This document shows positions 1 through 9,192 of a stretch of 64,000 nucleotides of DNA, piece by piece. Position numbers and translations under genes: made by a program. The stretch is taken from the NCBI RefSeq assembly GCF_900114095.1, contig NZ_FORV01000002.1, positions 620,001-684,000 on the forward strand. The letters are read 5' to 3'. The stretch is from Sphingomonas sp. NFR04 (GTDB lineage Bacteria > Pseudomonadota > Alphaproteobacteria > Sphingomonadales > Sphingomonadaceae). Below the pieces are notes generated by a model. It was not told the DNA's origin. It did no database searches and saw nothing but the letters and a program-made list of their open reading frames with translations. Position 1 is the stretch's first letter; each line of letters begins with the position of its first letter.

Positions 1-2238
1 GCGCAGGCGCAGCTTGGGCGTGAAGTCGAACGCCAGGTTGAACGCCGGCAGCAGATCGGTGAACTCGCGCTGGGTGCGCAGGTCGCCGCCGTCCTGGTTC
101 GACAGGCCATAGGGCAGCGGGCCGCCGACCACGTTCTGGCGAATGTCGAGCTTGGTGTTGATCACCCGCAGACCGCCATTGCCGCGCACGGTGATGCCGC
201 CCAGCTCCAGCTCCTTGAAGTTCAGCTGGAAATAGCCGGACCACTGCTTGATGCCGACATCGTAGGAGGCACCGGGATTCAGATGCTCCTGCTCGTTGGG
301 GTAGAAGCCGTTCTGGAACGCGGCGGCATTGTCCATCGTGTGCGGATCGAGGACATAGACCGCCGGCAGACCGCTGCCCGGCAGGTTGTACGGCTTCACC
401 TGCCCGTTGAACACCGGATCGGTCGCCTTGCGGGTCAGCCCCGCGGTGTAGAACCGCGTGCCGTCGCCCGCCGAGCAGGTGGAATCGTTGACCGAGACGT
501 CGAACGCCTTCCACTTGACCAGACAGCCCGCGGCGTTGCTCGCGCCCTGGCCCGCATAGACCGGCGCGACGCGCTCGAACTGGTAATTGTCGACCGAACG
601 ATCGCTGTAGCGGATGCCGCCGGTGACGTTGAACGTGTCGCTGATGTCATATTCGGCATCGAAGCGACCGACCTTCAGGTCCGCCCGGCGCCGATAATTG
701 TCCTCCGACGACATCGTCTTCAGCGCGTAATTGGCCGCATTGCCGAGCAGCGAGGTCAGCTGGGTCGGCAGCGTGAAGCTCGGTTCGTCGCCGGTATAGT
801 CGACGGTCGCGCGGAGCGAGTTGAGGCCGGCCAGCGTGTTCACCGTATAGCCGCCGGGGTTGAAGGCGCGGTCGCCGCCCAACGCCGCGGGATAGTGGCC
901 GATGCCGCCCGGCTGCCACTGGATGCCGTTGCTCAGGCTGAACTGGAGATAGCTCTGGTCCTGATTCTGCGTGGCCTTGCCGTACAGCCCGCGCAGCGTC
1001 GCCCGGAACTTGCCGCCGTTATCGAAGTGCAGCTCGGCATTGTAGTTCTGCGATTCCGACTTCCACTTGTAGGTCTCGGAGTAGGAATCGAAATTGCCGA
1101 GGTCGTACTGGTACACCTGCGTCGTGTTGACGTGATAGCCGCCCGAAGTCGCGCCGGTATCCTGCGACTTCAGCGGCACGAACTCCGCCGCCTGCCAGTT
1201 CACGTTCTGCATCTGGATGCCGGCGGTGCGGTTATACTGGGTCTGCTTGGTGTAGAAGCCATCGGCGGTGAAGCTCAGCGCGTCGTTGAGCTTGGCCTGG
1301 AACGAGCCGTTCACACCCAGGCGCTGGCGCTGCGTGATACGATTCCACGCGGTGAAGCCCTGCGGCACGATGAACGTGTCGTTGGCATCGCCGTCGCCGT
1401 TGACGTCGATCCCGCCGGCGACCGGCGTTCCGCGCGGCCGCGTGGCGGCGGTGCACCCCGGTGCCTGGGGCGAGAAGCCGCCGCAGCTGGTGGCATCGGC
1501 CAGGCCCTCGTTATGGAGCGCGGCGCCATAGCCTTCCTGAATGCCGTTATGCGAGTTGGACAGGTTGAGGTCCGAATAGGCGCCCGAGACGATGAAGCCG
1601 ACGCGGTCGTTCTGCCAGCCGATCAGGCCGTTGAAATTGGGGTCCCAGCTCTTGGTCTTGTCGCCATAGGAGGCCTCGGCCGTCGCGGCGAGGGTGAGGC
1701 CGCGCTTCAGGTCGAACGGGCGGCGGGTGCGCAGGTTCACCGTGCCGGTGATGCCCGCGTTGAGCAGGTCGGCGGTCGTCGACTTGATCACGTCCGCGCC
1801 CGAGAAGAGCTGTGACGGGATGTCGTTGAAGTTCGGCTGGATCGTGGTGATCGAATTGGCGCCGAGATAGGCCTCGCCGTTGAGCAGCGTCGTCACCTGC
1901 GGCAGGCCGCGGATGTTGATCGCCGCGCCCTCGCCTGCGTCACGGCGGATCTGCACGCCGGTGATGCGCTGGAGCGAGTCGGAGATGGTGACGTCGGGCA
2001 GCTTGCCGATGTCCTCCGCCGAGATCGCATCGACCACCGAGGCGGCGTCGCGCTTCACTTCGATGGCGCGGGCCTGGGATGCCCGGATGCCGGTGACGAC
2101 GATCTCGTTGTCTTGCCCGGCAGCGCTGTCAGCGGCGGGCATATTGTCCTGCGCAAAGGCCACACCGCTGGTGGCCAGGCAAAGCATGGAGACTGCACAA
2201 AGCAGAGTACCGCGGCGGCGATGGAAGGACTGCACCAT
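1..2238 (-). CDS. TonB-dependent receptor, C-terminus beyond the left window edge
   Basis: An open frame runs from an ATG at 2238 down to base 1 without a stop, giving 746 visible codons; the last barrel strands and the stop lie outside the window. The N-terminus is a signal peptide ending near AFAQD. It is followed by the IVVTG box typical of proteobacterial TBDRs and a plug domain (VVDAISAEDIGKLPD, SLQRITGVQIRRDAGEG, INIRGLP), then the start of the 22-strand beta-barrel. The plug wording resembles the Xanthomonas/Caulobacter-type TBDR subfamily, whose members often import plant-derived glycans. It would sit in the outer membrane and take energy from TonB-ExbBD. The substrate cannot be told. 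No neighbouring gene inside the window is clearly linked to it. Confidence 0.93.
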   Translation of the reverse strand, partial: MVQSFHRRRGTLLCAVSMLCLATSGVAFAQDNMPAADSAAGQDNEIVVTGIRASQARAIEVKRDAASVVDAISAEDIGKLPDVTISDSLQRITGVQIRRDAGEGAAINIRGLPQVTTLLNGEAYLGANSITTIQPNFNDIPSQLFSGADVIKSTTADLLNAGITGTVNLRTRRPFDLKRGLTLAATAEASYGDKTKSWDPNFNGLIGWQNDRVGFIVSGAYSDLNLSNSHNGIQEGYGAALHNEGLADATSCGGFSPQAPGCTAATRPRGTPVAGGIDVNGDGDANDTFIVPQGFTAWNRITQRQRLGVNGSFQAKLNDALSFTADGFYTKQTQYNRTAGIQMQNVNWQAAEFVPLKSQDTGATSGGYHVNTTQVYQYDLGNFDSYSETYKWKSESQNYNAELHFDNGGKFRATLRGLYGKATQNQDQSYLQFSLSNGIQWQPGGIGHYPAALGGDRAFNPGGYTVNTLAGLNSLRATVDYTGDEPSFTLPTQLTSLLGNAANYALKTMSSEDNYRRRADLKVGRFDAEYDISDTFNVTGGIRYSDRSVDNYQFERVAPVYAGQGASNAAGCLVKWKAFDVSVNDSTCSAGDGTRFYTAGLTRKATDPVFNGQVKPYNLPGSGLPAVYVLDPHTMDNAAAFQNGFYPNEQEHLNPGASYDVGIKQWSGYFQLNFKELELGGITVRGNGGLRVINTKLDIRQNVVGGPLPYGLSNQDGGDLRTQREFTDLLPAFNLAFDFTPKLRLR

Positions 2239-2592
2239 GTCTCAACTCCCAGACAAAGGGAGGCAGCCGTGGTGGCGCCTAGTGCAGGTGCCGATCCTCT
2301 CCCTCCCGAACCAGCGACTTTTGTCGTCTGCCGAAAATGTAAAGATCAAAGCGCCGACTAGGTCAACTTAAATAATTCAACTTCTCTTATTGATGTAGCC
2401 GACATGGACTTCCTGCCCCGACGACCCGCAATCCACGGGGAAGCGCCGAGCGGCTGCAGTTGGACAGTGTCGCTGGAGCGGCAAGGCGGACAGCCTCGAC
2501 GATCTCGCGCGGCGAGACCCTTGGCACGTTCATTCGCCCGCTGCCCGACCAGCACAGCGCGTGCGCGCCGAGCGCAAATATCGGATCATCGC
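2239..2592. other. 354-bp intergenic region upstream of the left-edge TBDR
   Basis: I see no convincing gene here. The part next to the TBDR (about 2325-2400) is much richer in A and T than the surroundings and probably holds its promoter. On the minus strand a TTGACC box (2366-2361) lies 17 bp before a weak TTTACA (2343-2338), which would give a leader of about 90 nt. The half closer to the hydrolase stop at 2593 is GC-rich and featureless. The promoter reading is weak. Confidence 0.35.
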
Positions 2593-3459
2593 TCACGGAT
2601 GAGCCAAGGCCATTGGCAGGCGCTGTTCGATCCACGAGACTATCTCTGCAAGGACGATTTCTCTGCCGACATCTGCGAGAAGATCGTGGAACGCGCCGTC
2701 GTAGAGGACAAGCCGCTTATCTTTTGATGCTGCGGCGTCATAGAAGCGTTGACTGCCGCTGGGTCGCGTCGCGCGGTCGGCGGTGCCGTGCAGGATGAGA
2801 ACCGGTGTGGTGAATTGCGGGAATTCGCGTTCGAGCCGCTCCCCCGCCCGGATCAGCGCAGCCACCGTGACGGCGGGCTGGGTCTCCCCGGCGGTCAAGG
2901 GGTCGGCGTTCAGGAAATCCACGCGAGCGGGATCGCGCGAGAAATCCTCGTTTTTCAGCCTGAGCACATGGACGCGGGGTGCGACGCGGCCGAACAGCTT
3001 CAGGCCGGTCAGCGCAAGGGCGGGCGCGGGCAGGTGGAAGGCGAAGCTTTCGCAAATCAGCCCATGCAAGCCGAACGGGTGCTCGATCGCGTAGACGCAC
3101 GCCGCGACGCCACCTGCACTGTGCCCCAGCAGGTACAGCGCCAGATCCTGATCGCGTCGCCTGGCCAGCGTCGCCATCGCGGCGATATCCGCGACATGAT
3201 CGTCGAACCGCTCGACAGTGCAGCGCGGTCCGCTTGATCTGCCGCGCCCGCGAAGGTCCACCGCATAGACGATGAAGCCCGCAGCAACGAGTTGCTCTGC
3301 CACCCACTGATACTGGCCGCCATGCGAATTGAACCCGTGGCAAATCGTGACGATCGCGCGGGGAGACGAAGAGGGGCGCCAGCTGCGGACGAAGATCGAC
3401 GCGTGGTCGACCGCCAGGGTGATCTCTTCCGGAACTACGGGGGAGCCGCTCGCGGTCAT
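2593..3459 (-). CDS. alpha/beta hydrolase, monoacylglycerol lipase / lysophospholipase type
   Basis: A 288-residue cytosolic alpha/beta hydrolase without a signal peptide. The oxyanion region HGFNSHG, the strand-4 segment VYAVDLRGRGRSSGPR and the nucleophile elbow GHSAGG match the monoglyceride lipase / PldB group (Hydrolase_4). The acid and base of the triad are probably the Asp of LHGTADRATRPSGS and the His of YDGAFHDLLAD. It probably cleaves acyl esters of glycerol or lysophospholipids. The gene stands alone between the TBDR and the isochorismatase-like gene, which lies on the same strand 69 bp upstream, so the two could be co-transcribed. Family assignment is firm; the substrate is unknown. 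Confidence 0.85.
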   Translation of the reverse strand: MTASGSPVVPEEITLAVDHASIFVRSWRPSSSPRAIVTICHGFNSHGGQYQWVAEQLVAAGFIVYAVDLRGRGRSSGPRCTVERFDDHVADIAAMATLARRRDQDLALYLLGHSAGGVAACVYAIEHPFGLHGLICESFAFHLPAPALALTGLKLFGRVAPRVHVLRLKNEDFSRDPARVDFLNADPLTAGETQPAVTVAALIRAGERLEREFPQFTTPVLILHGTADRATRPSGSQRFYDAAASKDKRLVLYDGAFHDLLADVGREIVLAEIVSWIEQRLPMALAHP

Positions 3460-3528
3460 GGTCCAACTCTTTCAGGCGCAGGTCGTCACAGGAAGGATGT
3501 CCCCTCGGAGGCACGGTGTGAAACGGGA

Positions 3529-4224
3529 TCAGGCACGCCCGCTGCCGGTCGCCTCCCGCGCCGCCTGCTGGGCACGAACATAGCTCTCGATCACCGCGGC
3601 ATAGTTAGGCGCGGCGAGGCCGTAGAGCTTGGCCAGCTCGGCGGCTTCGGGGCGGGCCCAGGTGCGGTGGAGTTCGGAGAGCAGCGCGTTGGTCGAGGTC
3701 GGCTTCACGCCACCCTGGACGAAGCGTGCGAGCGAAATCCGCGAGACCATCTCGCTCGGATCGCCCGACGCATCGAGCACCGCATAGACATCGAACCCCG
3801 CCGCGCGCGCATCGAGCGCCGGGAACATCACGCACACGCTGGTCCACACGCCCGCCATCACCAGCGTCTTGCGGCCGGTCTCGCGGACCGTCGCGACGAA
3901 ATCGTCATTGTCCCATGCATTAACCTCGCCCTTGCGCGGCACATAGACGGCGTGCGGGGCATGAAGGGCGATCTCCGGCATCAGCGGCCCGTTGGAACCG
4001 GCCGGTTCGGACGCGGTGGTGATGACCGGGATCTCCAGCAGGGTCGCCAGCCGGGCGATCATCTCGACGTTGCGGCGCAGGTCGGCGACGGGGATGTCCT
4101 TCACCGTCTGGAACAGGCCGGACTGATGGTCGAGCAGCAGGATCACCGTATCGGCCGGATCCATCAGCATCGCGCCGCCGCCGCTGGCAAGAACGCTGGA
4201 TTTGGAGGCAAGCGACGTGGGCAT
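3529..4224 (-). CDS. isochorismatase-like cysteine hydrolase (YcaC-like)
   Basis: A 231-residue member of the cysteine-hydrolase superfamily. The expected triad is visible: Asp in VILLLDHQSG, Lys in VPRKGEVNAW and the nucleophile Cys in AGVWTSVCVMFP. The SVCV spacing and the preceding PVITTASEP segment resemble YcaC-type hydrolases of unknown substrate rather than true isochorismatases. The first 18-20 residues are low in complexity and match nothing obvious. Translation may instead begin at Met19 or Met21 (4170 or 4164), just before the conserved DPADTVILLLDH core; the ribosome binding site before 4224 is poor. It may act on an amide or carbamoyl compound. Confidence 0.85.
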   Translation of the reverse strand: MPTSLASKSSVLASGGGAMLMDPADTVILLLDHQSGLFQTVKDIPVADLRRNVEMIARLATLLEIPVITTASEPAGSNGPLMPEIALHAPHAVYVPRKGEVNAWDNDDFVATVRETGRKTLVMAGVWTSVCVMFPALDARAAGFDVYAVLDASGDPSEMVSRISLARFVQGGVKPTSTNALLSELHRTWARPEAAELAKLYGLAAPNYAAVIESYVRAQQAAREATGSGRA

Positions 4225-4530
4225 GATCGGGATCCTGTGGGCTTTCGCCGCTGCGCATCGCCAGCGGTCCGGAGAGATGAGGTCGAACTACAGAGGTTGT
4301 ACGCCACATCGCCGCCGGGCTCGGGTCAGCTGTGGTAAGCTGCGGTTAAGTGCAGGTACCGCCCGGCGCATCTCGGCCGATGGGGCAAGCTCCCCCGTCC
4401 GTTCTGGGGAGCCTGATCGCGACGAACCGTGGAAATTTCTCCCAGGATCGGTAGGATGGTCCACTCTGGACATCGGGGACGGGGCGACTTCCGGGGAATG
4501 GGAAGGGCGCCGCCAGGGGATTGGGGAAAC
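4225..4530. promoter_or_regulatory. 306-bp divergent control region with tandem 10-bp repeats
   Basis: This stretch separates two divergent genes, the isochorismatase-like hydrolase and the NarL-type regulator, and contains no credible gene. Two adjoining imperfect 10-bp repeats, GCTGTGGTAA (4329-4338) and GCTGCGGTTA (4339-4348), match at 8 of 10 positions and lie one helical turn apart, as expected for a protein binding as a tandem dimer. Whether they are bound by the adjacent response regulator is a guess. Confidence 0.3.
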
Positions 4531-5148
4531 GTGACGATACGGGTGCTGACGGTCGACGATCATGCAACGGTGCGCGACGGCGTGGCCGCGTTGATCGCGC
4601 GGCAGCCGGACATGGAGATTGCGGGCGAGGCAGCGAACGGCACCGAGGGGGTCGCGATGTTCCGCGCGCTCACGCCCGACGTGACGCTGATGGACCTGCA
4701 GATGCCCGACATGGACGGCATCGATGCGATCAGCACGATTTTGGCCCTGTACCCCAAGGCCAGGATCCTGGTGCTTACCACCTATTCGGGGGACGCGCAG
4801 GCGGTGCGCGCGATCCGCGCCGGTGCGGCCGGCTATCTGCTGAAGAGCTGCCTGCGTACCGAATTGCTGGATGCGATCCGCACCGTCCATGCAGGGCGCC
4901 GTGCGATGAGCGCGGAAATCAGCCATGCCGTCGCCGAACATGCGCTCGACGAACCGCTGACCGATCGCGAGATGGCGATCCTGGGGATGGTCGCCGAGGG
5001 GCATCCCAACAAGCAGATCGCGCGGAACCTCGACCTCTCGCCCGACACGATCAAGTCGCACCTCAAGAACATCTTCGCGAAGCTGGGCGTAGACGACCGC
5101 ACCCACGCGGTCACCGTCGCGGTCCGGCGCGGCTTCTTCCACCGCTGA
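4531..5148 (+). CDS. NarL/LuxR-family response regulator
   Basis: A 205-residue response regulator. The receiver begins VTIRVLTVDDHATVRDG with the acidic pair near residues 9-10, and has phospho-acceptor Asp55 in LMDLQMPDMDG and a conserved Lys in GYLLKS. The C-terminal LuxR helix-turn-helix is LTDREMAILGMVAEG followed by NKQIARNLDLSPDTIKSH. I chose the GTG at 4531 because it follows a GGGGAAAC ribosome binding site and starts exactly at the receiver fold; the longer frame from 4429 would add an unconserved tail. The matching NarL-type kinase is encoded at 5772-8861, so the two probably form one phosphorelay although a small gene on the other strand lies between them. Confidence 0.9.
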   Translation: MTIRVLTVDDHATVRDGVAALIARQPDMEIAGEAANGTEGVAMFRALTPDVTLMDLQMPDMDGIDAISTILALYPKARILVLTTYSGDAQAVRAIRAGAAGYLLKSCLRTELLDAIRTVHAGRRAMSAEISHAVAEHALDEPLTDREMAILGMVAEGHPNKQIARNLDLSPDTIKSHLKNIFAKLGVDDRTHAVTVAVRRGFFHR

Positions 5149-5166
5149 GCCCCCGGCGCGCGGCGC

Positions 5167-5547
5167 TCAGTCCTGCACGTCGGCGATGAAGCGATAGCCG
5201 CGCCCGGTGACCGTAGCGATATAGCTCGGCGCCTCCACCACCTCGCCCAGCACCTTGCGCAGGCTGGCGACATGCACCTTGAGGTTGCCGTCGCCGACAA
5301 AGGTGTCGGGCCAGGTGCGGGCGCGAAGCTCGCGCTTGCTGACGACCTCCCCCGGCCGCTCGGCCAGCACGGTGAGGATGTCGAGTGCGCGGGCGCCGAT
5401 CTTCACCGGCACCCCGTGCTTGAGCAGCAGCTGCCGCCCCGGCTTCAGGACGAACGGCCCGAAGCGGAAGCACCGCTCGATCGCCCGCACCAGGGGTGCC
5501 TGATACGCTGGCGACGGCGTGCGTACCGAAAGCGCAGTAGACGGCAT
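5167..5547 (-). CDS. small winged-helix transcriptional regulator (OmpR/CadC-type DNA-binding domain)
   Basis: A 126-residue protein made almost entirely of one winged-helix domain of the OmpR/PhoB type: FRFGPFVLKPGRQLL, GARALDILTVLAERPG, the recognition-helix segment VHVASLRKVLGE and the wing YIATVTGRGYRFIA. There is no receiver, no transmembrane segment and no sensor domain, unlike full OmpR or CadC proteins. I chose the ATG at 5547, preceded on its strand by GGAAGG. A longer frame to 5907 exists but overlaps the kinase start. It lies head-to-head with the kinase and tail-to-tail with the response regulator, so it probably controls the kinase promoter or its own. Confidence 0.82.
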   Translation of the reverse strand: MPSTALSVRTPSPAYQAPLVRAIERCFRFGPFVLKPGRQLLLKHGVPVKIGARALDILTVLAERPGEVVSKRELRARTWPDTFVGDGNLKVHVASLRKVLGEVVEAPSYIATVTGRGYRFIADVQD

Positions 5548-5771
5548 GATGACGACCTTCCGGTTGCATCGCTCCGGGTGCTCCCGGCAGCATGTCGCCG
5601 GACGTCGGGCCCTGGGTCGGAACGATGATGTTGTGCCGCCAAGACTATGCCGATGGCGCAGTCCCGGCACCCTACCGCCGGGTCGTCCGGCTTCACCCTT
5701 TTGGGGGATCGACACGGCCCGGCGCCATCGTGCCTCGTGACACTCGGTTCGCTTTGGACGAGATACGGCGC

Positions 5772-8700
5772 ATGTCGTCCGCGGTGAGATATTGGGTACT
5801 GGCCATGCTGGCGGCGCTGTCGGGCGCGGGGGATGTCCTCGCCGCAGGCGCACCGCGCAGCCTGCAGCAACTGCGGCACACCGCCTGGACCGTACGCGAA
5901 GGCGCACCGCCGGAAATCTGGGCGCTCGCCCAGTCGCGCGACGGCTATCTGTGGTTGGGCACGGGAAGCGGGCTATATCGCTTCGACGGCGCGCGTTTCG
6001 AGAAATTCCGTCCCTTCCAAGGGGAGCATCTCCCCTCGCTCAACGTCAATTCGCTGCTCGCCACCCGCACCGGCGACCTGTGGATCGGCTTCGCGTCCGG
6101 TGCCGTGGCAAGGCTCCGCGCCGGGCACCTGACCACGTTCGACCTCGCCATGCCGTCCGTTCCCGTGCTGGCGCTGGCGGAGGATCGCGGCGGGGTGATC
6201 TGGGCGGTGCTGGGCGAAGACAGTCGAGGCGGTGTCGCGCGCTTCCGCCTCGGCAGATGGGAGATGCTGGACCGCCGCCACGGGGTGGCCGCAGGCGCTG
6301 CGACCAGTGTTGTCGCGGGCGTGGACGGGTCGGTGTGGATCGCCGTGGGCGGCGAGTTGGCGGTGCTGCGCCCGGGTACCGCCCGCTTCACACGCGTTCC
6401 GGCCTCCGCCTCGGAACGACCGCAGCTGAAGCAGGCCCCCGACGGTGCGATCTGGCTGAGCACCGGGGTGCGGCCCGGTCTCCAGCGCATCGCCGGATCT
6501 GCGGCCGGCGCGCCGCAGACATGGGTACAGCCGCCGAGGACGGCCAACCCTCGCGCCGAGAGCATGTTGTTCGATCGGCGCGGCGGCCTGTGGGGCACCT
6601 ATGGAAGCGGCGGCGTCTTCCGGCTCGGGCTCGGCTGGGTGGGTGGCGCGCTCCTCCCCAACGGCCTGCGCGAGCGGTTCGGCGTGGAGCGTGGCCTCAC
6701 GTCCAACCTCGCCAACCCGATCCTGGAAGATCGCGAAGGCAATATCTGGGTGGGGACCAATCTGGGCCTCGACCAGTTCCGCGAGACCAGCGCCGTGGTG
6801 GCCACCGGGCTGCCGACCGACTCGCGGAACGGCTTCCGGATCGCGCCGGGCCCGGCGGGTACGATGTATGTGACGACCAACGACGCACTGTTCCAGGCAG
6901 CGCCCACCCATCCCGCACGAATGCTGAGCAGGCTGCCGCGACGTCCGCTGGTCCTGCACACGGATGCGCTGGCACGCGTCTGGATCGGTACGGATCGAAC
7001 CTTGGGCATTTGGTCCGGCGCCGCCATCCGCTACGTGCCCCTGCCCTGGCCGCAACCGACGCCGTTTGCGCTGATCGAGGAAGCACCGGGTCGGGTCTGC
7101 ATCTCCTCGGCCAAAGGCGCATTCTGCCGAGAGCGCGAGGAATGGGCACCCGAACCGCGGCTCGCAACGACAGGCAATCCGCCGACCCAGATGCTGCGCG
7201 ATGACGCCGGGCGCATTTGGATCGCCGAAGGCCACCGTATCGAGCTGATCGAGGGACCCAGACGACGCGCGTTCTCCGCGCGCAAGGATCTGGCGCTGGG
7301 TACCGTCGTGGTCATCGCGGTTCGGGGACACCATGTCTATGCGGGCGGCGACTTCGGGCTGGCGCGGTTCGACGGCCGGCGCTTCGTCACCCTGCGGTCC
7401 GAGGTGCACCCCTTTCTGAGCCGGACGGCCGGAATCGTCGAAACGCGGACTGGAGACCTCTGGCTCAACACCGCCGGCGGGGTAGTCCAGATCGCCCATG
7501 CCGCCCTTGAGGATGCGTTCGCGCACCCCGCACGCCCGCTCAAGGCACGCGTGTTCGATCGCGATGACGGCATGCCCGGCGTGGCACAGCAGGACTCCTG
7601 GTCGCAGACGGCGATCGAAGCCATGGATGGGCGGCTGTGGTTCCTCACCAGGGTCGGCGTCGCATGGATCGACCTCAAGCAGCTGTTCTTCAATCGGCTG
7701 CCCCCGACGGTGATCATCAAGTCGCTGACGTCAGGCGGGCGCAGCTATGCGGGCGAGGCGCCCATCGGGCTGCCCAAGGGCACCTCCAATCTCCAGATCG
7801 CCTATACCGCCACGAGCCTGTCGGTCCCCTCGCGCGTGCAGTTCCGCTACCAGCTGGAGGGGATCGACGACGGCTGGGTAGATGCAGGCACGCGCCGCGA
7901 GGCGTTCTACACCGGGCTAACGCCGGGCAGCTATCGGTTCCGCCTGATCGCGGCGAACGAGGACAGCGTGTGGAACCGGCAGGGCGCAACCCTGGCATTC
8001 GAGATCCCGCCGACCTTCGTCCAGAGCTGGCCCTTCCGCCTGCTCTGCGGCGCGGGCGTGCTGGTGCTGCTCTGGCTGCTGTACAAACTCCGGCTGCGCG
8101 CGGTCGCCCACCGCATCCGCGCACGGATGGCCGAGCGGATGGGCGAGCGCGAACGCATCGCCCGCGAACTGCACGACACGCTGCTGCAATCGGTCCAGAC
8201 GCTCACGCTGTACGTCCAGGTCGCGGTGGAGGACCTGCCGCGGGGGACGCCGGAGCGCGCCAAGCTCGAGAGTGCCCTGATCCGCGCCGATCGGGCGATA
8301 TCGGAGGGACGCGACCGCGTGCGCGACTTGCGCACCCAGCATGATCCCGAAGGCATCGTCGAGATCCTCGCCGCGATCGTCGCCGAGCAGGGTTTCGATC
8401 CTGCGACGAGCGTTCGCATCCAGGCGATCGGGGAATCCCGTCCGCTTGCACCGATCGCACTCGACGAGATCGTCCGCATCGCCGGCGAAGCGATCGCCAA
8501 TGTGCGGCAGCACGCTATTGCTAAGCAATTGCGCATCGATATCCGCTTTGGCCGCCCTTTCACGATCCGGTTTTCGGACGACGGCGCAGGGATCCCTGCA
8601 TCGGTCCTAGAGTGCGGACGCAAGACCGGCCATTACGGGCTGCAAGGCATGCGGGAGCGCGCAAGGAAGCTGCGCGGCAGCCTCGCCGCGCGCGTGCCCG

Positions 8701-8861
8701 CAGGCGGCGGGACGGAGCTGACACTCACGATCCCGGCCCATGTCGTCTATGCCCGTCGCGGCGGATCGCGGTGGTCGACCTGGCGGGACAGGGTGCCGCG
8801 GCTGGTCAACGTGCGGCTGTGGCGGCGGCTCGCCGCGTCCCGGCACATCACCATCGACTAG
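5772..8861 (+). CDS. two-component sensor kinase with periplasmic beta-propeller (Reg_prop / Y_Y_Y / HisKA_3 / HATPase_c)
   Basis: A 1029-residue membrane kinase. After a signal peptide (ending near VLAAG) come many repeats of the two-component-regulator propeller type, recognisable from phrases such as DGYLWLGTGSGLYRFDG, DRGGVIWAVL and EDREGNIWVGTNLGL. Next is a Y_Y_Y domain (about 665-745), one transmembrane helix near 754-775, a HisKA_3 dimerisation helix with His801 in ARELHDTLLQS, and an ATPase domain with DDGAGIP and HYGLQGM. The architecture is typical of hybrid-like sensors of carbohydrate or aromatic breakdown products. I chose the ATG at 5772 because a signal peptide follows it directly. 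The neighbouring NarL regulator at 4531-5148 is the likely partner. The stop overlaps the acetyltransferase stop on the opposite strand by 4 bp. Confidence 0.92.
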   Translation: MSSAVRYWVLAMLAALSGAGDVLAAGAPRSLQQLRHTAWTVREGAPPEIWALAQSRDGYLWLGTGSGLYRFDGARFEKFRPFQGEHLPSLNVNSLLATRTGDLWIGFASGAVARLRAGHLTTFDLAMPSVPVLALAEDRGGVIWAVLGEDSRGGVARFRLGRWEMLDRRHGVAAGAATSVVAGVDGSVWIAVGGELAVLRPGTARFTRVPASASERPQLKQAPDGAIWLSTGVRPGLQRIAGSAAGAPQTWVQPPRTANPRAESMLFDRRGGLWGTYGSGGVFRLGLGWVGGALLPNGLRERFGVERGLTSNLANPILEDREGNIWVGTNLGLDQFRETSAVVATGLPTDSRNGFRIAPGPAGTMYVTTNDALFQAAPTHPARMLSRLPRRPLVLHTDALARVWIGTDRTLGIWSGAAIRYVPLPWPQPTPFALIEEAPGRVCISSAKGAFCREREEWAPEPRLATTGNPPTQMLRDDAGRIWIAEGHRIELIEGPRRRAFSARKDLALGTVVVIAVRGHHVYAGGDFGLARFDGRRFVTLRSEVHPFLSRTAGIVETRTGDLWLNTAGGVVQIAHAALEDAFAHPARPLKARVFDRDDGMPGVAQQDSWSQTAIEAMDGRLWFLTRVGVAWIDLKQLFFNRLPPTVIIKSLTSGGRSYAGEAPIGLPKGTSNLQIAYTATSLSVPSRVQFRYQLEGIDDGWVDAGTRREAFYTGLTPGSYRFRLIAANEDSVWNRQGATLAFEIPPTFVQSWPFRLLCGAGVLVLLWLLYKLRLRAVAHRIRARMAERMGERERIARELHDTLLQSVQTLTLYVQVAVEDLPRGTPERAKLESALIRADRAISEGRDRVRDLRTQHDPEGIVEILAAIVAEQGFDPATSVRIQAIGESRPLAPIALDEIVRIAGEAIANVRQHAIAKQLRIDIRFGRPFTIRFSDDGAGIPASVLECGRKTGHYGLQGMRERARKLRGSLAARVPAGGGTELTLTIPAHVVYARRGGSRWSTWRDRVPRLVNVRLWRRLAASRHITID

Positions 8862-9154
8862 GCCGGCGAGGACTCCACCAGGAGATCCCGGTCCTCGGGA
8901 TGGCGCTGCAGATAGGCGCTGACGAACGGACACCGCGAGACGATCCGCAGCCCCTGCGCGCGGACGTCTGCCAGCGCACCGGCGATCAGTCGGGTGCCGA
9001 TCCCCTGCCCTTCGAGTACCTTTGGTACGACCGTATGGGTGAAGATGACGATGCCCTCGTGCCGCTGATACTCCGAGAAGGCGATCCCCTTCTCCGTCGC
9101 CAGCTCGTAACGGCTCGCGTCCAGGTTGTTCCGAACCTCGCTGTCACCTTGCAT
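8858..9154 (-). CDS. small GNAT-like N-acetyltransferase (YjdJ/Acetyltransf_CG type)
   Basis: A 98-residue single-domain protein of the short GNAT group. The core is ELATEKGIAFSEYQRHEG, then FTHTVVPKVLEGQGIGTRL with the acetyl-CoA pyrophosphate loop EGQGIGTRL, and a C-terminal CPFVSAYLQRHPED that is characteristic of this family. The start at 9154 follows GGGGAGAG at good spacing; an earlier in-frame codon at 9184 lacks such a site. The role of this family is unclear; eukaryotic and bacterial relatives are small acetyltransferases of unknown acceptor. It is convergent with the sensor kinase, with a CTAG overlap of both stops. Confidence 0.85.
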   Translation of the reverse strand: MQGDSEVRNNLDASRYELATEKGIAFSEYQRHEGIVIFTHTVVPKVLEGQGIGTRLIAGALADVRAQGLRIVSRCPFVSAYLQRHPEDRDLLVESSPA

Positions 9155-9192
9155 CGTCTCTCCCCTTACCAGTGGATGTGGCACGATTCTCC

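Noticed and set aside
283..1815. 510-codon plus-strand frame at the left end
   Set aside because: Antisense to the left-edge TBDR, which has signal peptide, plug and TonB box.
5973..7526. 517-codon minus-strand frame inside the propeller kinase
   Set aside because: Antisense to an intact kinase with family motifs throughout; composition fits a GC-driven shadow.
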